This document shows positions 31,950-39,994 of a DNA stretch of 46,479 bases, one piece after another. The position numbers and the translations under genes were made by a program. The DNA is from Microbacterium sufflavum. GTDB lineage: Bacteria > Actinomycetota > Actinomycetes > Actinomycetales > Microbacteriaceae. Each line of letters begins with the position of its first letter. Position 1 is the first letter of the stretch. Location: positions 1 to 46,479 of the forward strand of contig NZ_JAHWXK010000004.1 in assembly GCF_023091155.1 (NCBI RefSeq). The letters run 5' to 3'. Below the pieces are notes generated by a model, which ran no database searches, was not told where the DNA came from, and saw only the letters and a list, made by a program, of their open reading frames with translations.

Positions 31950-32519
31950 CAGAAACACGACCGGCCCCTCTGCGCGCATGGGTAGATGAGTCCATCCAGG
32001 TAAGCGCGAACCTTTACCTCCTAGCCGCCGCTGTGACCCGAGGACCTCGACTCAACCCGCCACCGACTGCGAGCCATGTCGAGGCGCACCCGCGGACGAA
32101 CCCACTGGAACAGCGAGGAGGAACGCGACAGGCTCCGCATCTCTAGACTCATCGGGGATCTGCCCCTCACGAATATCGTCGTCACCGCCACGCGAATCGA
32201 CCCCCGACGGCAAGAGCGCGCTCGTCGAAAGTGCATGCAGCAGCTGCTTCACAAGCTTGCGTCAGAGGGCGTCACACAGGTCTGGTTCGAGTCGCGAGAC
32301 GAGATCGGCAACAGAAGAGACCTCGCCATGGTCGCCAACCTCCGCACAACCGACGCGCTTCCTCCGACGTTGCGAGTCGAACACGCCCGCCCCCTGGAAG
32401 AACCTCTTCTATGGATCCCTGACGCGGTAGCCGGCGCAGTCGCTGCAGCTCACGACGGCCGCACCCTCTACCGCGCCTGCTTCGAGCACAAGCTGGAAGA
32501 GATCATGTTCGAAATCTAG
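31946..32519 (+). pseudogene. DUF3800-like gene with a frameshift
   Basis: GTG at 31946 overlaps the upstream stop. The first frame gives LRAWVDESIQVSANLYLLAA, the usual start of DUF3800 (a DES-type strand motif of an RNase H-like fold), then goes out of frame near 32035-32040. The +1 frame continues sensibly with PEDLDSTRHRLRAMSRRTRG, RTHWNSEEERDRL, the block LPLTNIVVTATRID, and the typical end LLWIPDAVAGAVAAAHDGRT. One base change restores a protein of about 190 residues. It is therefore a frameshifted pseudogene, a sequencing error, or recoded. The 147-residue frame from ATG at 32076 could be made alone. DUF3800 proteins are common in defence islands and mobile DNA. Confidence 0.7.
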
Positions 32520-32527
32520 GTACGCGA

Positions 32528-32563
32528 AAGCCGGGTCCCGTCCTGCGGCGGGGGTCCCGGCTT
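32528..32563 (+). terminator. Terminator after the DUF3800-like gene
   Basis: AAGCCGGG and CCCGGCTT form an 8-bp perfect outer stem, with further pairing inside, nine bases after the stop and followed by a T/C-rich stretch. Confidence 0.7.
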
Positions 32564-32742
32564 CACTTCCTCGCACCCCTCAGGGGGAGGCTCACCTCAA
32601 TTCTACAAGCGATTCGCGGACCGTGGCTACCCGCAAACCTGCTGCCCAGCAGGGCTGCTTTAGTTACTAAGCATTAACCGATAATAGATATTATGTCAAC
32701 TCTTGTTGACAGGATCCGACGTACGGCCACCTGAAGCTTCGG
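32564..32742. other. Lower-GC intergenic stretch with an inverted repeat
   Basis: No gene seen. TGTCAAC-TCTT-GTTGACA (32694-32711) is a perfect 7-bp inverted repeat carrying TTGACA on both strands. On the minus strand TTGACA is followed after 17 bases by TAATGC, a plausible promoter reading leftward with no gene in front of it, possibly antisense to the DUF3800-like gene. Confidence 0.35.
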
Positions 32743-33909
32743 CTACGCAGCTGCTTCGCGTTCTTCTCGGATGCCTTCGAGAAGGCTGGACAACGTGCGA
32801 GTTTTCAGGGCGGGCTGCCCTTCTTCGCGGTACTTATCGTTGACGAGATTTCGCAGCTCCAGCGCCCGGGTAAGTCGGTCGGTCTCGATCTTGGCGCGCC
32901 ACTGTGCAGGCTTGCTCTCCAAAGCCTCCATCTCGGCAGCCCTAGCGTGTAGGTAGTGGACCTTGCTGTCGTTCAGTGGGCCCTTCAATGCGGTGGCGCA
33001 ACCGTCGATGCGGCACCCGATCCTGGTTCGGATATCGCTGTGATCCAACAGGGCCTCACCTACTCGGCGACTTACCGTCACAGCGAGACCTGGGAGGTAG
33101 ATTCCCTCCCAGGATCCGCCGCCGATGGTCTTGCCGTTCTCGTCACGCTTTTTCTTCGGTGGATTCACCTGGCGCCGGAGGGTGCCCTTGAAGTCCACAT
33201 GCTCGTTCTGGCCGATACCCACGGAGTAGCTGGAGGCATGGCCGAGCGCGACTGCGACCTGCCCGATGTTGCCTGAGTGTCCCAGGGTGATGGTCAAGCC
33301 GGCGTCCCTGAACCGGTCAACCGTCGCGAAGGTCTGCCGGATTTTTCGGATGCTGTCGTTCTCGCCCGAGAAGGGCGAGACGCGGAGGTCGACTTGAGTT
33401 ATGCCTGCGGCGACGAGCTCGCTGGCTAGTGTGAGCTGGTTGGTGATGGAAAGTCGGCTGCTGAGGAACAGGACTGGACGCACTGGTGAGGTCGTCGCCA
33501 GGCGGGTGGCTTCGGCGAGGTCGACCGCGAGGCGCGCCGTCCGCTCTGAATCGATGAAGAATGCCGGCGGAGTCATGATCGTTGCCTGTGCCGGATGGGC
33601 GTTCAGAACGCGGTCCACGAGTTCGTGACGCAGCTGACTGCTTGATGCGAGCGAGTGGATGTCCAGCTGTGTTCCGCCATACGCGCTGAGTCCGGTGAGC
33701 TGCCCGTCGGGGTCGAGATCTGCCATGCGCTCTGTGCGCGGGTCGTACAGAACATTGATCCCTGACTCACGCGCGGCCTCAGCGGCAGCGACCTGATGCC
33801 GCGCTGACTTCGCGTGAAGAGTGATGGAGTCCACCCCGACTGCTCCACGCGCGAGGAAATCCTCAACCTTGTGCTGGTCGGTGTACCCCAGATGAAATCC
33901 GACACCCAT
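32743..33909 (-). CDS. Unknown alpha/beta-barrel-like protein (388 aa), divergent from RES-Xre
   Basis: ATG at 33909 has GGGAG six bases upstream; the frame extends to 34131 but overlaps the divergent Xre gene. Alternating strands and helices (MGVGFHLGYTDQHKVEDFL, GVDSITLHAKSARHQVAAAE, RPVLFLSSRLSITNQ, ITQVDLRVSPFSG, GLTITLGHSGNIGQVAVALG) suggest a TIM-barrel-type fold. A CRIDGC pair follows near residue 318, with YLHARAAEMEALESKPAQWR and a helical, charged end. The end recalls the last part of tRNA-guanine transglycosylase-like proteins, but the usual zinc-site pattern is not complete, so I do not assign an activity. It shares a 72-base control region with the toxin-antitoxin pair. Confidence 0.65.
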   Translation of the reverse strand: MGVGFHLGYTDQHKVEDFLARGAVGVDSITLHAKSARHQVAAAEAARESGINVLYDPRTERMADLDPDGQLTGLSAYGGTQLDIHSLASSSQLRHELVDRVLNAHPAQATIMTPPAFFIDSERTARLAVDLAEATRLATTSPVRPVLFLSSRLSITNQLTLASELVAAGITQVDLRVSPFSGENDSIRKIRQTFATVDRFRDAGLTITLGHSGNIGQVAVALGHASSYSVGIGQNEHVDFKGTLRRQVNPPKKKRDENGKTIGGGSWEGIYLPGLAVTVSRRVGEALLDHSDIRTRIGCRIDGCATALKGPLNDSKVHYLHARAAEMEALESKPAQWRAKIETDRLTRALELRNLVNDKYREEGQPALKTRTLSSLLEGIREEREAAA

Positions 33910-33937
33910 TTGCCACTCCCGTCTTCTCCGACTTGGT

Positions 33938-33956
33938 GACATACTATTAGACATAC
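33938..33956. promoter_or_regulatory. GACATAC direct repeat between the barrel-like gene and RES-Xre
   Basis: GACATAC occurs at 33938-33944 and 33950-33956, with starts 12 bases apart, in the AT-richer centre of the divergent region. It is a likely binding site of the Xre antitoxin and could control both directions. Confidence 0.5.
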
Positions 33957-33981
33957 CCGACGACAAAGGAGGCGACACGCG

Positions 33982-34335
33982 ATGAGTTTGCCCGCTGGGA
34001 TGCCAGTTCTCGCATCCAAGGTCTCCAGCATCATCGACAACCTCGGGCTCAGCCAAGAGGAAGTCGGAGACATCATCGATGCATCTCCACGCACGATCTC
34101 GCGTTGGATCACGGGGACCGTCGCCCCCCAACGGCTGAATAAGCAGCGTCTTATCGAGCTGGCTTACGTGGCTGAAGCAGTCACCGAGGTGCTACCTCGC
34201 GACCAAGCCAATGTGTGGATGCTCTCACCCAACCGGCTACTTGACCACGAGTCCCCGGCTGATCGGGTTCACGCTGGGCGGTATAAAGACGTACTGGATC
34301 TGATCGAGGGCCTTGCCGAAGGCATCGTCGTTTGA
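33982..34335 (+). CDS. Xre-type antitoxin with MbcA/ParS toxin-binding domain
   Basis: A 117-residue protein. AGGAGG lies upstream of the ATG at 33982. Residues about 12-50 form a helix-turn-helix (LGLSQEEVGDIIDASPRTIS, then RWITG). The C-terminal 60 residues have the MbcA/ParS-like (DUF2384-type) pattern: LIELAYVAEAVTEVL, MLSPNRLLDHESPADRVHAG and DVLDLIEGLAEG. In known RES-Xre systems this domain plugs the active site of the RES toxin, and the complex represses its own promoter. The stop overlaps the toxin start (TTGA), the usual order of antitoxin first. Confidence 0.9.
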   Translation: MSLPAGMPVLASKVSSIIDNLGLSQEEVGDIIDASPRTISRWITGTVAPQRLNKQRLIELAYVAEAVTEVLPRDQANVWMLSPNRLLDHESPADRVHAGRYKDVLDLIEGLAEGIVV

Positions 34336-34889
34336 ACCGCCCGATTGACGAGAGGCTGGTCGCGCGGATCGATCGTCAGGGGTCGACCGTATGGTCCGGG
34401 GTCACCTTTCGGCACGCCGCTCCCCGACGGGATCCTCTAAGCGGCGCTGGTGCCCGTCTCTTCGGGGGTAGATGGAACCCGAAGGATCTCTTCGCTGCGC
34501 TGTATCTCGCCACGCCCGTCGAAGCGTGCATGGGTGAACTCGTTCGCATGGCTCAAAGCCAAGGAGTTCCGATCGATGTTCTCCTGCAGGTGCCGCGCGT
34601 TCTTCACGAGATCGAAGTTTCCGAGGCCCGCGTGTTGGATCTCACGACCCCTGCAGCTCGCACTGCTATCGGGCTCGAAGATTCCGACATCGCCGACAGC
34701 GACTGGACCATCTGCCAACAGGTCGGCCACGCTGCATGGTTCCTGGGACTTCAAGGGGTCATCGCACCCTCAGCGAGTGGCCACGGGCTCGTATTAACTC
34801 TGTTTGAAGGCCGACTCGACCCTGGTCAAGTGTCGGTGACAGCAAGCCGTGGCCTCACCTGGGAGCTCTTTCAGCAGCTACGTGGATAG
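34332..34889 (+). CDS. RES-domain toxin (NAD+-degrading family)
   Basis: A 185-residue protein with a TTG start overlapping the antitoxin stop. The RES fold is recognisable from GAGARLFGGRWNPKD, LYLATPVEACMGELVRM and ASGHGLVLTLFEG, which contain the conserved Arg, Glu and Ser of the family. Characterised members such as MbcT of Mycobacterium tuberculosis degrade NAD+ and arrest or kill the cell; with the antitoxin gone after plasmid loss the toxin acts. This is the clearest post-segregational stability module of the plasmid. Confidence 0.9.
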   Translation: MNRPIDERLVARIDRQGSTVWSGVTFRHAAPRRDPLSGAGARLFGGRWNPKDLFAALYLATPVEACMGELVRMAQSQGVPIDVLLQVPRVLHEIEVSEARVLDLTTPAARTAIGLEDSDIADSDWTICQQVGHAAWFLGLQGVIAPSASGHGLVLTLFEGRLDPGQVSVTASRGLTWELFQQLRG

Positions 34890-34960
34890 AGCGAGGTATG
34901 ACGGTTCCACGCGCCTCGATGCTCGAGAGCTGTCCCCCTTCTGCGAGGGGAAAGAGGTGC

Positions 34961-35881
34961 CTACCCCTTCTCCGATTTTCGCGCGCTGGCTTTGAAGAAT
35001 GCTAGGAGCTCCTCAAAGGTGGGTTGCTCCGGCATCGACGGAGGGGGCGGCTCCGTAGCGCCCAGAACGCGATAGTCGGCGACGACGGTGTAAACGCTGC
35101 GCTGGAATCGCCTGTAGCCGGCATGCCCGCTGCGATCGATGGACTGCAGCTCATGCGTTACTACGCCATGCTCGACGAGCTCTTTCAGCCCCTTCTTCCG
35201 CGTAGAGTCCCCCAGCCCGTACTCCTCGCTGAACCTGCTGGGAGAGATCCAGAATGATGGCTCGTTTCCCCAACCTCCTCGCGACATCGCGATGAGGTAC
35301 ATCGCGATACCGGCCCCGCTGAGCTTCGCACATAGCCCGGATGACCAGAAGGACTCGGGCACTCGAAAGTAACGGGTTCCTCCTGCGGACCCTTCTTCGA
35401 TCGCTTGAAGGAACGGAAGTTTGTAGTCAGTTCCGCGGAGGGTTTCGTCCCGCAGGATGATCTCCGGCACCTTTCCGGGTCCGCGTTCCTCGGTGCGAAT
35501 GAACCCGCGACGCTCGATCTCCAGGAGCGTGCTGCGGATGGCGCGAGAGCCGGCGCGGTCGGGGTCCTCGAGCTGAAGCAGGTCCGCCCAGTACCGGGCG
35601 GGTCGGATAGTTGTATGCGGGCTCTTAGCGAGCTGCCAAAGCAGGGTCAGAACGAGCGCGACTCGTAGGCGACCCCCTCGTCCTCCTCCCCCGCGGCTGG
35701 CATTAGCTCCACTGAGCAACAGACTGAGAGGTGAAGGGCTATCTCCTTCCTTTTCAATAAATCCTCGCCGTACCGGGGCCCCAGCCCCCTTGCGACTGCC
35801 GAAGACCTTGGAAGTTTCGACATCTGCAAATCGAGGAAGCGATCGCTCTTGAAGCTCCTGGCGTGTGGTATATTCTGGCAT
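34961..35881 (-). CDS. Winged-helix DNA-binding protein of unknown role
   Basis: A 306-residue protein convergent with the RES-Xre pair. Residues about 65-125 form a first wHTH-like unit (LLWQLAKSPHTTIRPARYWA, RAIRSTLLEIERRGFIRTEE). Residues about 170-250 form a second (LCAKLSGAGIAMYLIAMS, WISPSRFSEEYGLGDSTRK, GLKELVEHGVV). Two tandem winged helices are the layout of several plasmid replication initiators, so this could be a second or former initiator; similar actinobacterial proteins are otherwise called hypothetical regulators. A palindrome AGGAGATCTCCT (35885-35896) sits at its start codon and may be its operator. Confidence 0.65.
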   Translation of the reverse strand: MPEYTTRQELQERSLPRFADVETSKVFGSRKGAGAPVRRGFIEKEGDSPSPLSLLLSGANASRGGGGRGGRLRVALVLTLLWQLAKSPHTTIRPARYWADLLQLEDPDRAGSRAIRSTLLEIERRGFIRTEERGPGKVPEIILRDETLRGTDYKLPFLQAIEEGSAGGTRYFRVPESFWSSGLCAKLSGAGIAMYLIAMSRGGWGNEPSFWISPSRFSEEYGLGDSTRKKGLKELVEHGVVTHELQSIDRSGHAGYRRFQRSVYTVVADYRVLGATEPPPPSMPEQPTFEELLAFFKASARKSEKG

Positions 35882-36407
35882 CTGAGGAGATCTCCTAGGA
35901 GGTTGCGCTAGCGTAGATACGCGGGCTTCGCTGGGTGCTATACGCAGGGTGCGCTAAGAAGCACAGTTAGATTCTACCGCCGTTTCTTTCGTTTCGGTGG
36001 ACTTTCCTACGCTAGGGTTGATCACGCAAGGACAAGTTCTCGGCCTTTGGCATCAACGAGGACAGCCTCCGTCGATGGTGGGTCGCCATGTATGTGGTCC
36101 CCAGCAGAGACGGGAAAGCATTTCCGTCACACGGTAAGTGGTTGGTGTTTCACCGCCTCTGCTACGTCCCGGATGCACCCTTGCCAAGAGGCCGGCCCTT
36201 CGGGTGTCCGGCCTCTTGCCATCTGTGGCGGCCGAAGACTGCTTCCTCCGTGCGGGCGACGACGACACGGGCCTCCTTTGGATACATGAGCTGTCTCAAC
36301 GAAGGTGCCAAGTGGTCCAGGACGACCAGGACCGATCCGCTGAGGGACAAAGTTGGACCGCTTGTCGATAAACAGCCCTCAGATGCCTCGAGGTGAGCCA
36401 GACCGTC
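35882..36407. other. Junction region between accessory DNA and the zeta-toxin remnant
   Basis: About 525 bases without a convincing gene. It contains the palindrome at 35885-35896, CTAGCGTAG (35908-35916) with its inverse CTACGCTAG (36007-36015), and a perfect hairpin with CAAGAGGCCGG arms (36185-36218). Short broken frames (for example one with NEDSLRRWWVAM-like sequence near 36060) look like relics. This is probably a scar where the accessory region was joined to the backbone. Confidence 0.45.
36185..36218. terminator. Orphan terminator hairpin in the junction region
   Basis: CAAGAGGCCGG and CCGGCCTCTTG form a perfect 11-bp stem with a 12-base loop. No intact gene precedes it on either strand, so it is probably left from a lost gene. 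Confidence 0.65.
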
Positions 36408-37315
36408 GGGGATGACCTCCGCGCAGGTTCCACCCGGACTACCGGGATCTGATGCGCACCGATCCGCTCGCGATGCCGCACGTCACCGCGCACGCGTCCG
36501 GGCCGTGGGTCGGCATGGCCGCCGACCATCTCCGCGCCGAGCGGCGCAGCGTCATCATGGAGACGACGATGCGACAGCTCCCGGTGGTCGAGTCCACCGC
36601 GGCCGCGTTCCGCGCGCAGGGCTACCGGGTCGAGGCGCACGTGCTCGCCGTCCCCGGCGCCGTCTCTGCGCTCGGAACGGTGACCCGCTACCTCGGGCAG
36701 GCTGCCGGCAACGATCAGAATCGATGGACGCCCTCAGCGGCGCACGAAGCCGCCTACGAGGCCATGCCCATCACCGTGGAGCAGCTGGTCGCCCGTGGCC
36801 TCGTCGACCGGATCACGGTCGCCACACGTGTCCAAGGAGTCCTCTACGACCGCGCTGTGACTGCCGACGTCGCCCAGACCGCGGCCGCCGACGCGCGACG
36901 GGCGATTGAGGCCGGCCGCGCCGCTTCCGCGATGACGAGCAGTGAAGGACGAGCGTGGGTACGTGAGTTCGTCGTGGCGGCCGCCAGAGTCTCGCACCTC
37001 CCCCAGGTGTCCGAAGATCTCCACGAGACAATGCGGCGCCTCTCCGCCGCATCGGGCGAGATCATCCGGCACACCTACGAACCGGCCCTGCGCGCCGCAG
37101 GCCGCGAGAGCGTGGTGGCCGCGGAGATCCCCGCCGCATCGCCGGATCGATCGACGAGCAAGGATCACGCCCGCTGGTGGGGCGTCGACGTCGACCACGG
37201 CCCCACTCGCACACCGAGCGAGATCGCGGCCCGCAGCGCGAGGGACACCGAGGCCACGACCATCGCGCACGACGCCGCCAAGAATCGCGATCGCGAGCGT
37301 GGCATCGACCGCTGA
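36408..37315 (+). pseudogene. Zeta-toxin-domain remnant with relaxase-like C-terminal tail
   Basis: GDDLR is encoded at 36408-36422. Two surplus bases later the zeta signature resumes in the next frame as RFHPDYRDLMRTDPLAM and HVTAHASGPWVGMAADHL. The intact frame from ATG at 36452 gives 287 residues. The Walker A part of zeta toxins (UDP-N-acetylglucosamine kinases) is missing upstream, so the toxin should be inactive. The region SIIMET-like (RSVIMETTMRQ) and VEAHVLAVPGAVSALG fit the family. The last 50 residues (ARWWGVDVDHGPTR, SARDTEATTIAHDAAK, RERGIDR) match the relaxase tail at 20325-20547. The remnant ends 150 bases from the transfer operon. Confidence 0.8.
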
Positions 37316-37448
37316 TCCCGCCTGTTCGCATCCTACAAACCCCAGTGCCTTTGAGCTCGGCCGAGTCGTCGTCGGAAGGCGACAGAGGTGCACCTGGTCG
37401 ACGTCGACTGCTGCGCCGCCGGCGCCGTGGTGCTGTGTGAATCCTCCA

Positions 37449-37465
37449 ATCCGCTTTTTGCGGAT
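37449..37465 (-). terminator. Hairpin at the end of the transfer operon
   Basis: ATCCGC-TTTTT-GCGGAT lies exactly at the stop of the last operon gene, a perfect 6-bp stem. It probably ends the long minus-strand transcript. Confidence 0.6.
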
Positions 37466-37743
37466 CAGCGGAGGACGAATTGCTCCACGGCGGCGTCGAT
37501 TTCGTCGAACTCGGGGCGCTCCTCGGGCGGTTCCGCTGGCCCGGACGCGGCCCGGTGGACGAACGTGCGTGACAGGCCGAGCAGTTCGCCGGCCTCTCGC
37601 GTCGAGTACCCCTCATCGAGGAGTTCATGCAGGGCGAGCGCGTGGAGGCGCTGCCGCTCCCCCGTCTGATGCAACCGCAGCTGCGCCAGGCGCTCACGGA
37701 CGATCCGAGCGCGGGTGATGACGTCGTGGTCGTAGACAGACAC
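37465..37743 (-). CDS. Small HTH protein at the end of the transfer operon (92 aa)
   Basis: GTG at 37743 is chosen because AGGAG lies nine bases upstream; the frame extends to 37794. The centre holds a helix-turn-helix (YSTREAGELLGLSRTFVHRA) after a helical lead-in (ARIVRERLAQLRLHQTGERQ), and the C-terminus is acidic and Pro-rich. It is a candidate transcriptional regulator of transfer, and the obvious nearby candidate to bind the GTCCCC-N6-GGGGAC operators, though the 81-residue and XRE proteins are alternatives. Confidence 0.65.
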   Translation of the reverse strand: MSVYDHDVITRARIVRERLAQLRLHQTGERQRLHALALHELLDEGYSTREAGELLGLSRTFVHRAASGPAEPPEERPEFDEIDAAVEQFVLR

Positions 37744-37760
37744 CGGTGTCCTCTCCTGGA

Positions 37761-38240
37761 TCAGTTCGAGGGCTGGAAGCGGGTCACGCCCCACTCAGCG
37801 GAGGGATCGTCGCGGCGCAGCTCGATCGTGTACTCCCCAACCGATGTGGGGACGTACACGACCGCGTAGACGTCCGTCGACGTCGGCGCGGCCTCTGCAT
37901 CATCCTGAATCGTCATCGCCGGGATACGGGACGGCTGCACCGTGCTGTACGCCTCAATCGCAGTGGAGTGCAGGTGCGGCTTCAACTGCTCGAACCATGT
38001 CGGGTAGTCGAGATCCCGTTGGGCGTACGCCTTAAGCGCGTCGACCGCGGCCGTGGCGGCCGCTTCAAGGTCCGGCGTCGAGGTCGGAGAGGGCACGATC
38101 ACGTCGTGGTCTCCGTGGTCGTGGTCCCCGTGGCTTGCGGTGGTCGTCGGGGCCGGGTCCGATGTCGGCCCCGGCGCGCAGCCGCTCAGAGCGATCGTGG
38201 CCGCGACGAGAACTGCGGCTGCCTGTGTTCGAGTGGTCAT
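37761..38240 (-). CDS. Lipoprotein of the transfer operon
   Basis: A 159-residue protein. ATG at 38240 is preferred because AAGGGA is six bases upstream. Signal peptide with lipobox ALSGC near residue 20, then a Thr/Ser/Pro and His/Asp-rich stretch (SHGDHDHGDHD), then a domain of about 110 residues (ALKAYAQRDLDYPTWFEQLK, TIELRRDDPSAEWGVTRFQ) resembling NTF2-like extracytoplasmic domains. The His/Asp segment could bind metal. In Gram-negative systems VirB7 is a lipoprotein; a structural role outside the membrane is a reasonable guess here. Confidence 0.7.
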   Translation of the reverse strand: MTTRTQAAAVLVAATIALSGCAPGPTSDPAPTTTASHGDHDHGDHDVIVPSPTSTPDLEAAATAAVDALKAYAQRDLDYPTWFEQLKPHLHSTAIEAYSTVQPSRIPAMTIQDDAEAAPTSTDVYAVVYVPTSVGEYTIELRRDDPSAEWGVTRFQPSN

Positions 38241-38254
38241 GGTCATTCCCTTCG

Positions 38255-39301
38255 TCACTTTCTGCAGGCGTTCAACGATTTGGAGCCTGTCGGAGTCGCG
38301 AGCGTGCAGTAGTCGACGCCGCGCGCTTGCAGGAACGGGAGCGGGTCAACGTACTCTCCATCGACCAGGACCTCGAGATGCAGGTGCGCACCGTACGATC
38401 TCCCGGTGTTTCCGACCTCCCCGATGAGCTGTCCAGCCGAGACCTTGTCGCCGGCATTCACGAGGACCTTGCTCAGGTGCAGGTACTGCGTTTCGATCCC
38501 GTCGCTGTGCTCGATCCGCACGTACATGCCCATCGCAGAGGCATCAACCTTGGACAGGCTCTTGACCGTCCCGCTGGATGCCGCGAGGAGCGGTGTACCT
38601 TCTGACGCCGCCAGGTCGATACCGTTGTGCATGCGCGTCGCGGTCCGCATGCCGTACACGTCGGATAGATCGACGTCGGCCTTGTTGTCGAACGAGGACG
38701 TCCACTGCCCGTCACCGACGCAGCCGGCGCCCGGCTTCGCGCCGCCGATCGCGGTCAGGATCTCGCCTGCTCCGGCTTCGTACTTCGCGTAGTGGTACGG
38801 GTCGCTGTTGCCCTGCACGCGGTTGATCGCCAGCGTCGGCTCCATCGTCTCCCAGCCCGAGATCCCGGCGAGACGGTCGAAGAACGCACCAGCCGCGTAC
38901 ACGGGGTCCATCACCTGCTCCCGCGTCCCCCACCCCAAGCACCACTGCTGCTGGAACAACCCGAGCGAGCACGTGGGCGTGCCGTCGGGGTTGGTGACGC
39001 CGTTGATGTCGTCGCCGTAGCCGACGTTGACCAGAGACGACTCCCCCATAGAGGTCATGATGCCGATGAGCTGCGCACGGGCGGGGAGCCCTCGATCAGC
39101 GGCGACCTTCGCGATGATCGCCGCATTCACCAGCTGCTCGTGCCCGTACCCGCTCACCGGTCCCTCGGGAACCGACGTCGGGTCGACGACCGATGCGGAC
39201 GGGTTGCATGCCTGCTGATTCCCGAAGGAGTCGAACATCAGCACCACGACGATAAGCCCTGCGATCAGGAGGACGCCGGCGCTGCTGAGAACCTTGGACA
39301 T
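38255..39301 (-). CDS. Bifunctional peptidoglycan hydrolase (lysozyme-like plus M23 endopeptidase), VirB1-like
   Basis: A 348-residue protein with an N-terminal membrane helix (VLLIAGLIVVVLMFDSFG). Residues about 70-165 look like the transglycosylase/lysozyme-like domain of conjugative wall hydrolases (GIMTSMGESSLVN, CSLGLFQQQWCLGWG). Residues about 215-325 are an M23/LytM peptidase: MHNGIDLAASEGTPLLAASS and HLHLEVLVDGEYVDP, giving the zinc-binding H, D and HxH. These enzymes open peptidoglycan so that the secretion channel can pass. The same two-domain plan is known from VirB1-like proteins of Gram-positive conjugative elements such as TcpG and TraG of pIP501-type systems. Confidence 0.88.
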   Translation of the reverse strand: MSKVLSSAGVLLIAGLIVVVLMFDSFGNQQACNPSASVVDPTSVPEGPVSGYGHEQLVNAAIIAKVAADRGLPARAQLIGIMTSMGESSLVNVGYGDDINGVTNPDGTPTCSLGLFQQQWCLGWGTREQVMDPVYAAGAFFDRLAGISGWETMEPTLAINRVQGNSDPYHYAKYEAGAGEILTAIGGAKPGAGCVGDGQWTSSFDNKADVDLSDVYGMRTATRMHNGIDLAASEGTPLLAASSGTVKSLSKVDASAMGMYVRIEHSDGIETQYLHLSKVLVNAGDKVSAGQLIGEVGNTGRSYGAHLHLEVLVDGEYVDPLPFLQARGVDYCTLATPTGSKSLNACRK

Positions 39302-39304
39302 CGC

Positions 39305-39994
39305 TCACGCCCTCCGAGCGAACCGGAATGTCCGGTCGGGGTCGTGAGTGGTCTCGCACGCCTGGAAGATCCCCGTTCGGCCGAACAGGAACGGCGCGTG
39401 CCGATCGAAGTGGTTCACCCACCAGCTCGACATCGTGTCGTCCTGGAAGGAGATCTCGAACTCCCGATGCAGGGCGGTGAACCGCCACACCGCCTCGGGG
39501 TGCTCCTGCCACTGCGGGCACCACACCGAGTCGTCGCGTTCCTGGCTTTCCAGGTAGAGGGTCAGCTTCTCGACCCACGCCACGACCTCGGGCGGGGCGC
39601 CCGGGGGCATGCCGGCGTCGTCGGGGATCGGCTGGGCCGGCGTGACGCGCGCTTGAGCCAGCTCGGCGCGCGCCTCGGTCAGCATCTCCCACGCGGCGGC
39701 CACCTTCTCGGCGGTTGCCGCGTGGCGCGCCTGCGCCCGCGCGTGAGCTCGCTTCTTCTTGGCCAGGTCTGCCTCCGCGGCCGCGACCTGCCACGGCAGC
39801 TTTGTGTCCTCTCCGCGGAAGTCGTCGAATTTCGTCTCCGCGACCGAGACGGCGTCGGCCGCGTCCGCGAGGACGTCGGCGGCGGCGGTCGCCTTGGCCT
39901 CCGCGTTGACGACGGCGCGCGTGGCGGCCGCCACGGCAGCCTCCGCGCGCTCGATCCCCCGAGGATCGGGTGCGGGAGTGGTCTGATCGCTCAT
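39305..39994 (-). CDS. DUF4913 protein with coiled-coil N-terminus
   Basis: A 229-residue protein whose ATG overlaps the coupling-protein stop (ATGA at 39994-39991). Residues 10-115 are Ala/Glu/Lys/Arg-rich helices, probably a coiled coil. Residues about 135-225 match DUF4913: VVAWVEKLTLYLESQ, WCPQWQEHPEAVWRFTALHR, SSWWVNHFDRHAPFLF and the end IFQACE. DUF4913 genes recur beside VirD4-type genes on actinobacterial plasmids. A role as substrate adaptor for the coupling protein is suggested by this pairing and not established. Confidence 0.8.
   Translation of the reverse strand: MSDQTTPAPDPRGIERAEAAVAAATRAVVNAEAKATAAADVLADAADAVSVAETKFDDFRGEDTKLPWQVAAAEADLAKKKRAHARAQARHAATAEKVAAAWEMLTEARAELAQARVTPAQPIPDDAGMPPGAPPEVVAWVEKLTLYLESQERDDSVWCPQWQEHPEAVWRFTALHREFEISFQDDTMSSWWVNHFDRHAPFLFGRTGIFQACETTHDPDRTFRFARRA

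Noticed and set aside
34935..34950. Possible terminator or third copy of the GTCCCC operator between RES and the winged-helix gene
   Set aside because: The stem is only CCCCT/AGGGG with a six-base loop and the spacing and arms differ from the two real operator copies.
36047..36396. Possible transposase fragment in the junction region
   Set aside because: The broken frames do not show a DDE/DDD core or terminal inverted repeats that I can recognise, so I call it unidentified relic DNA only.
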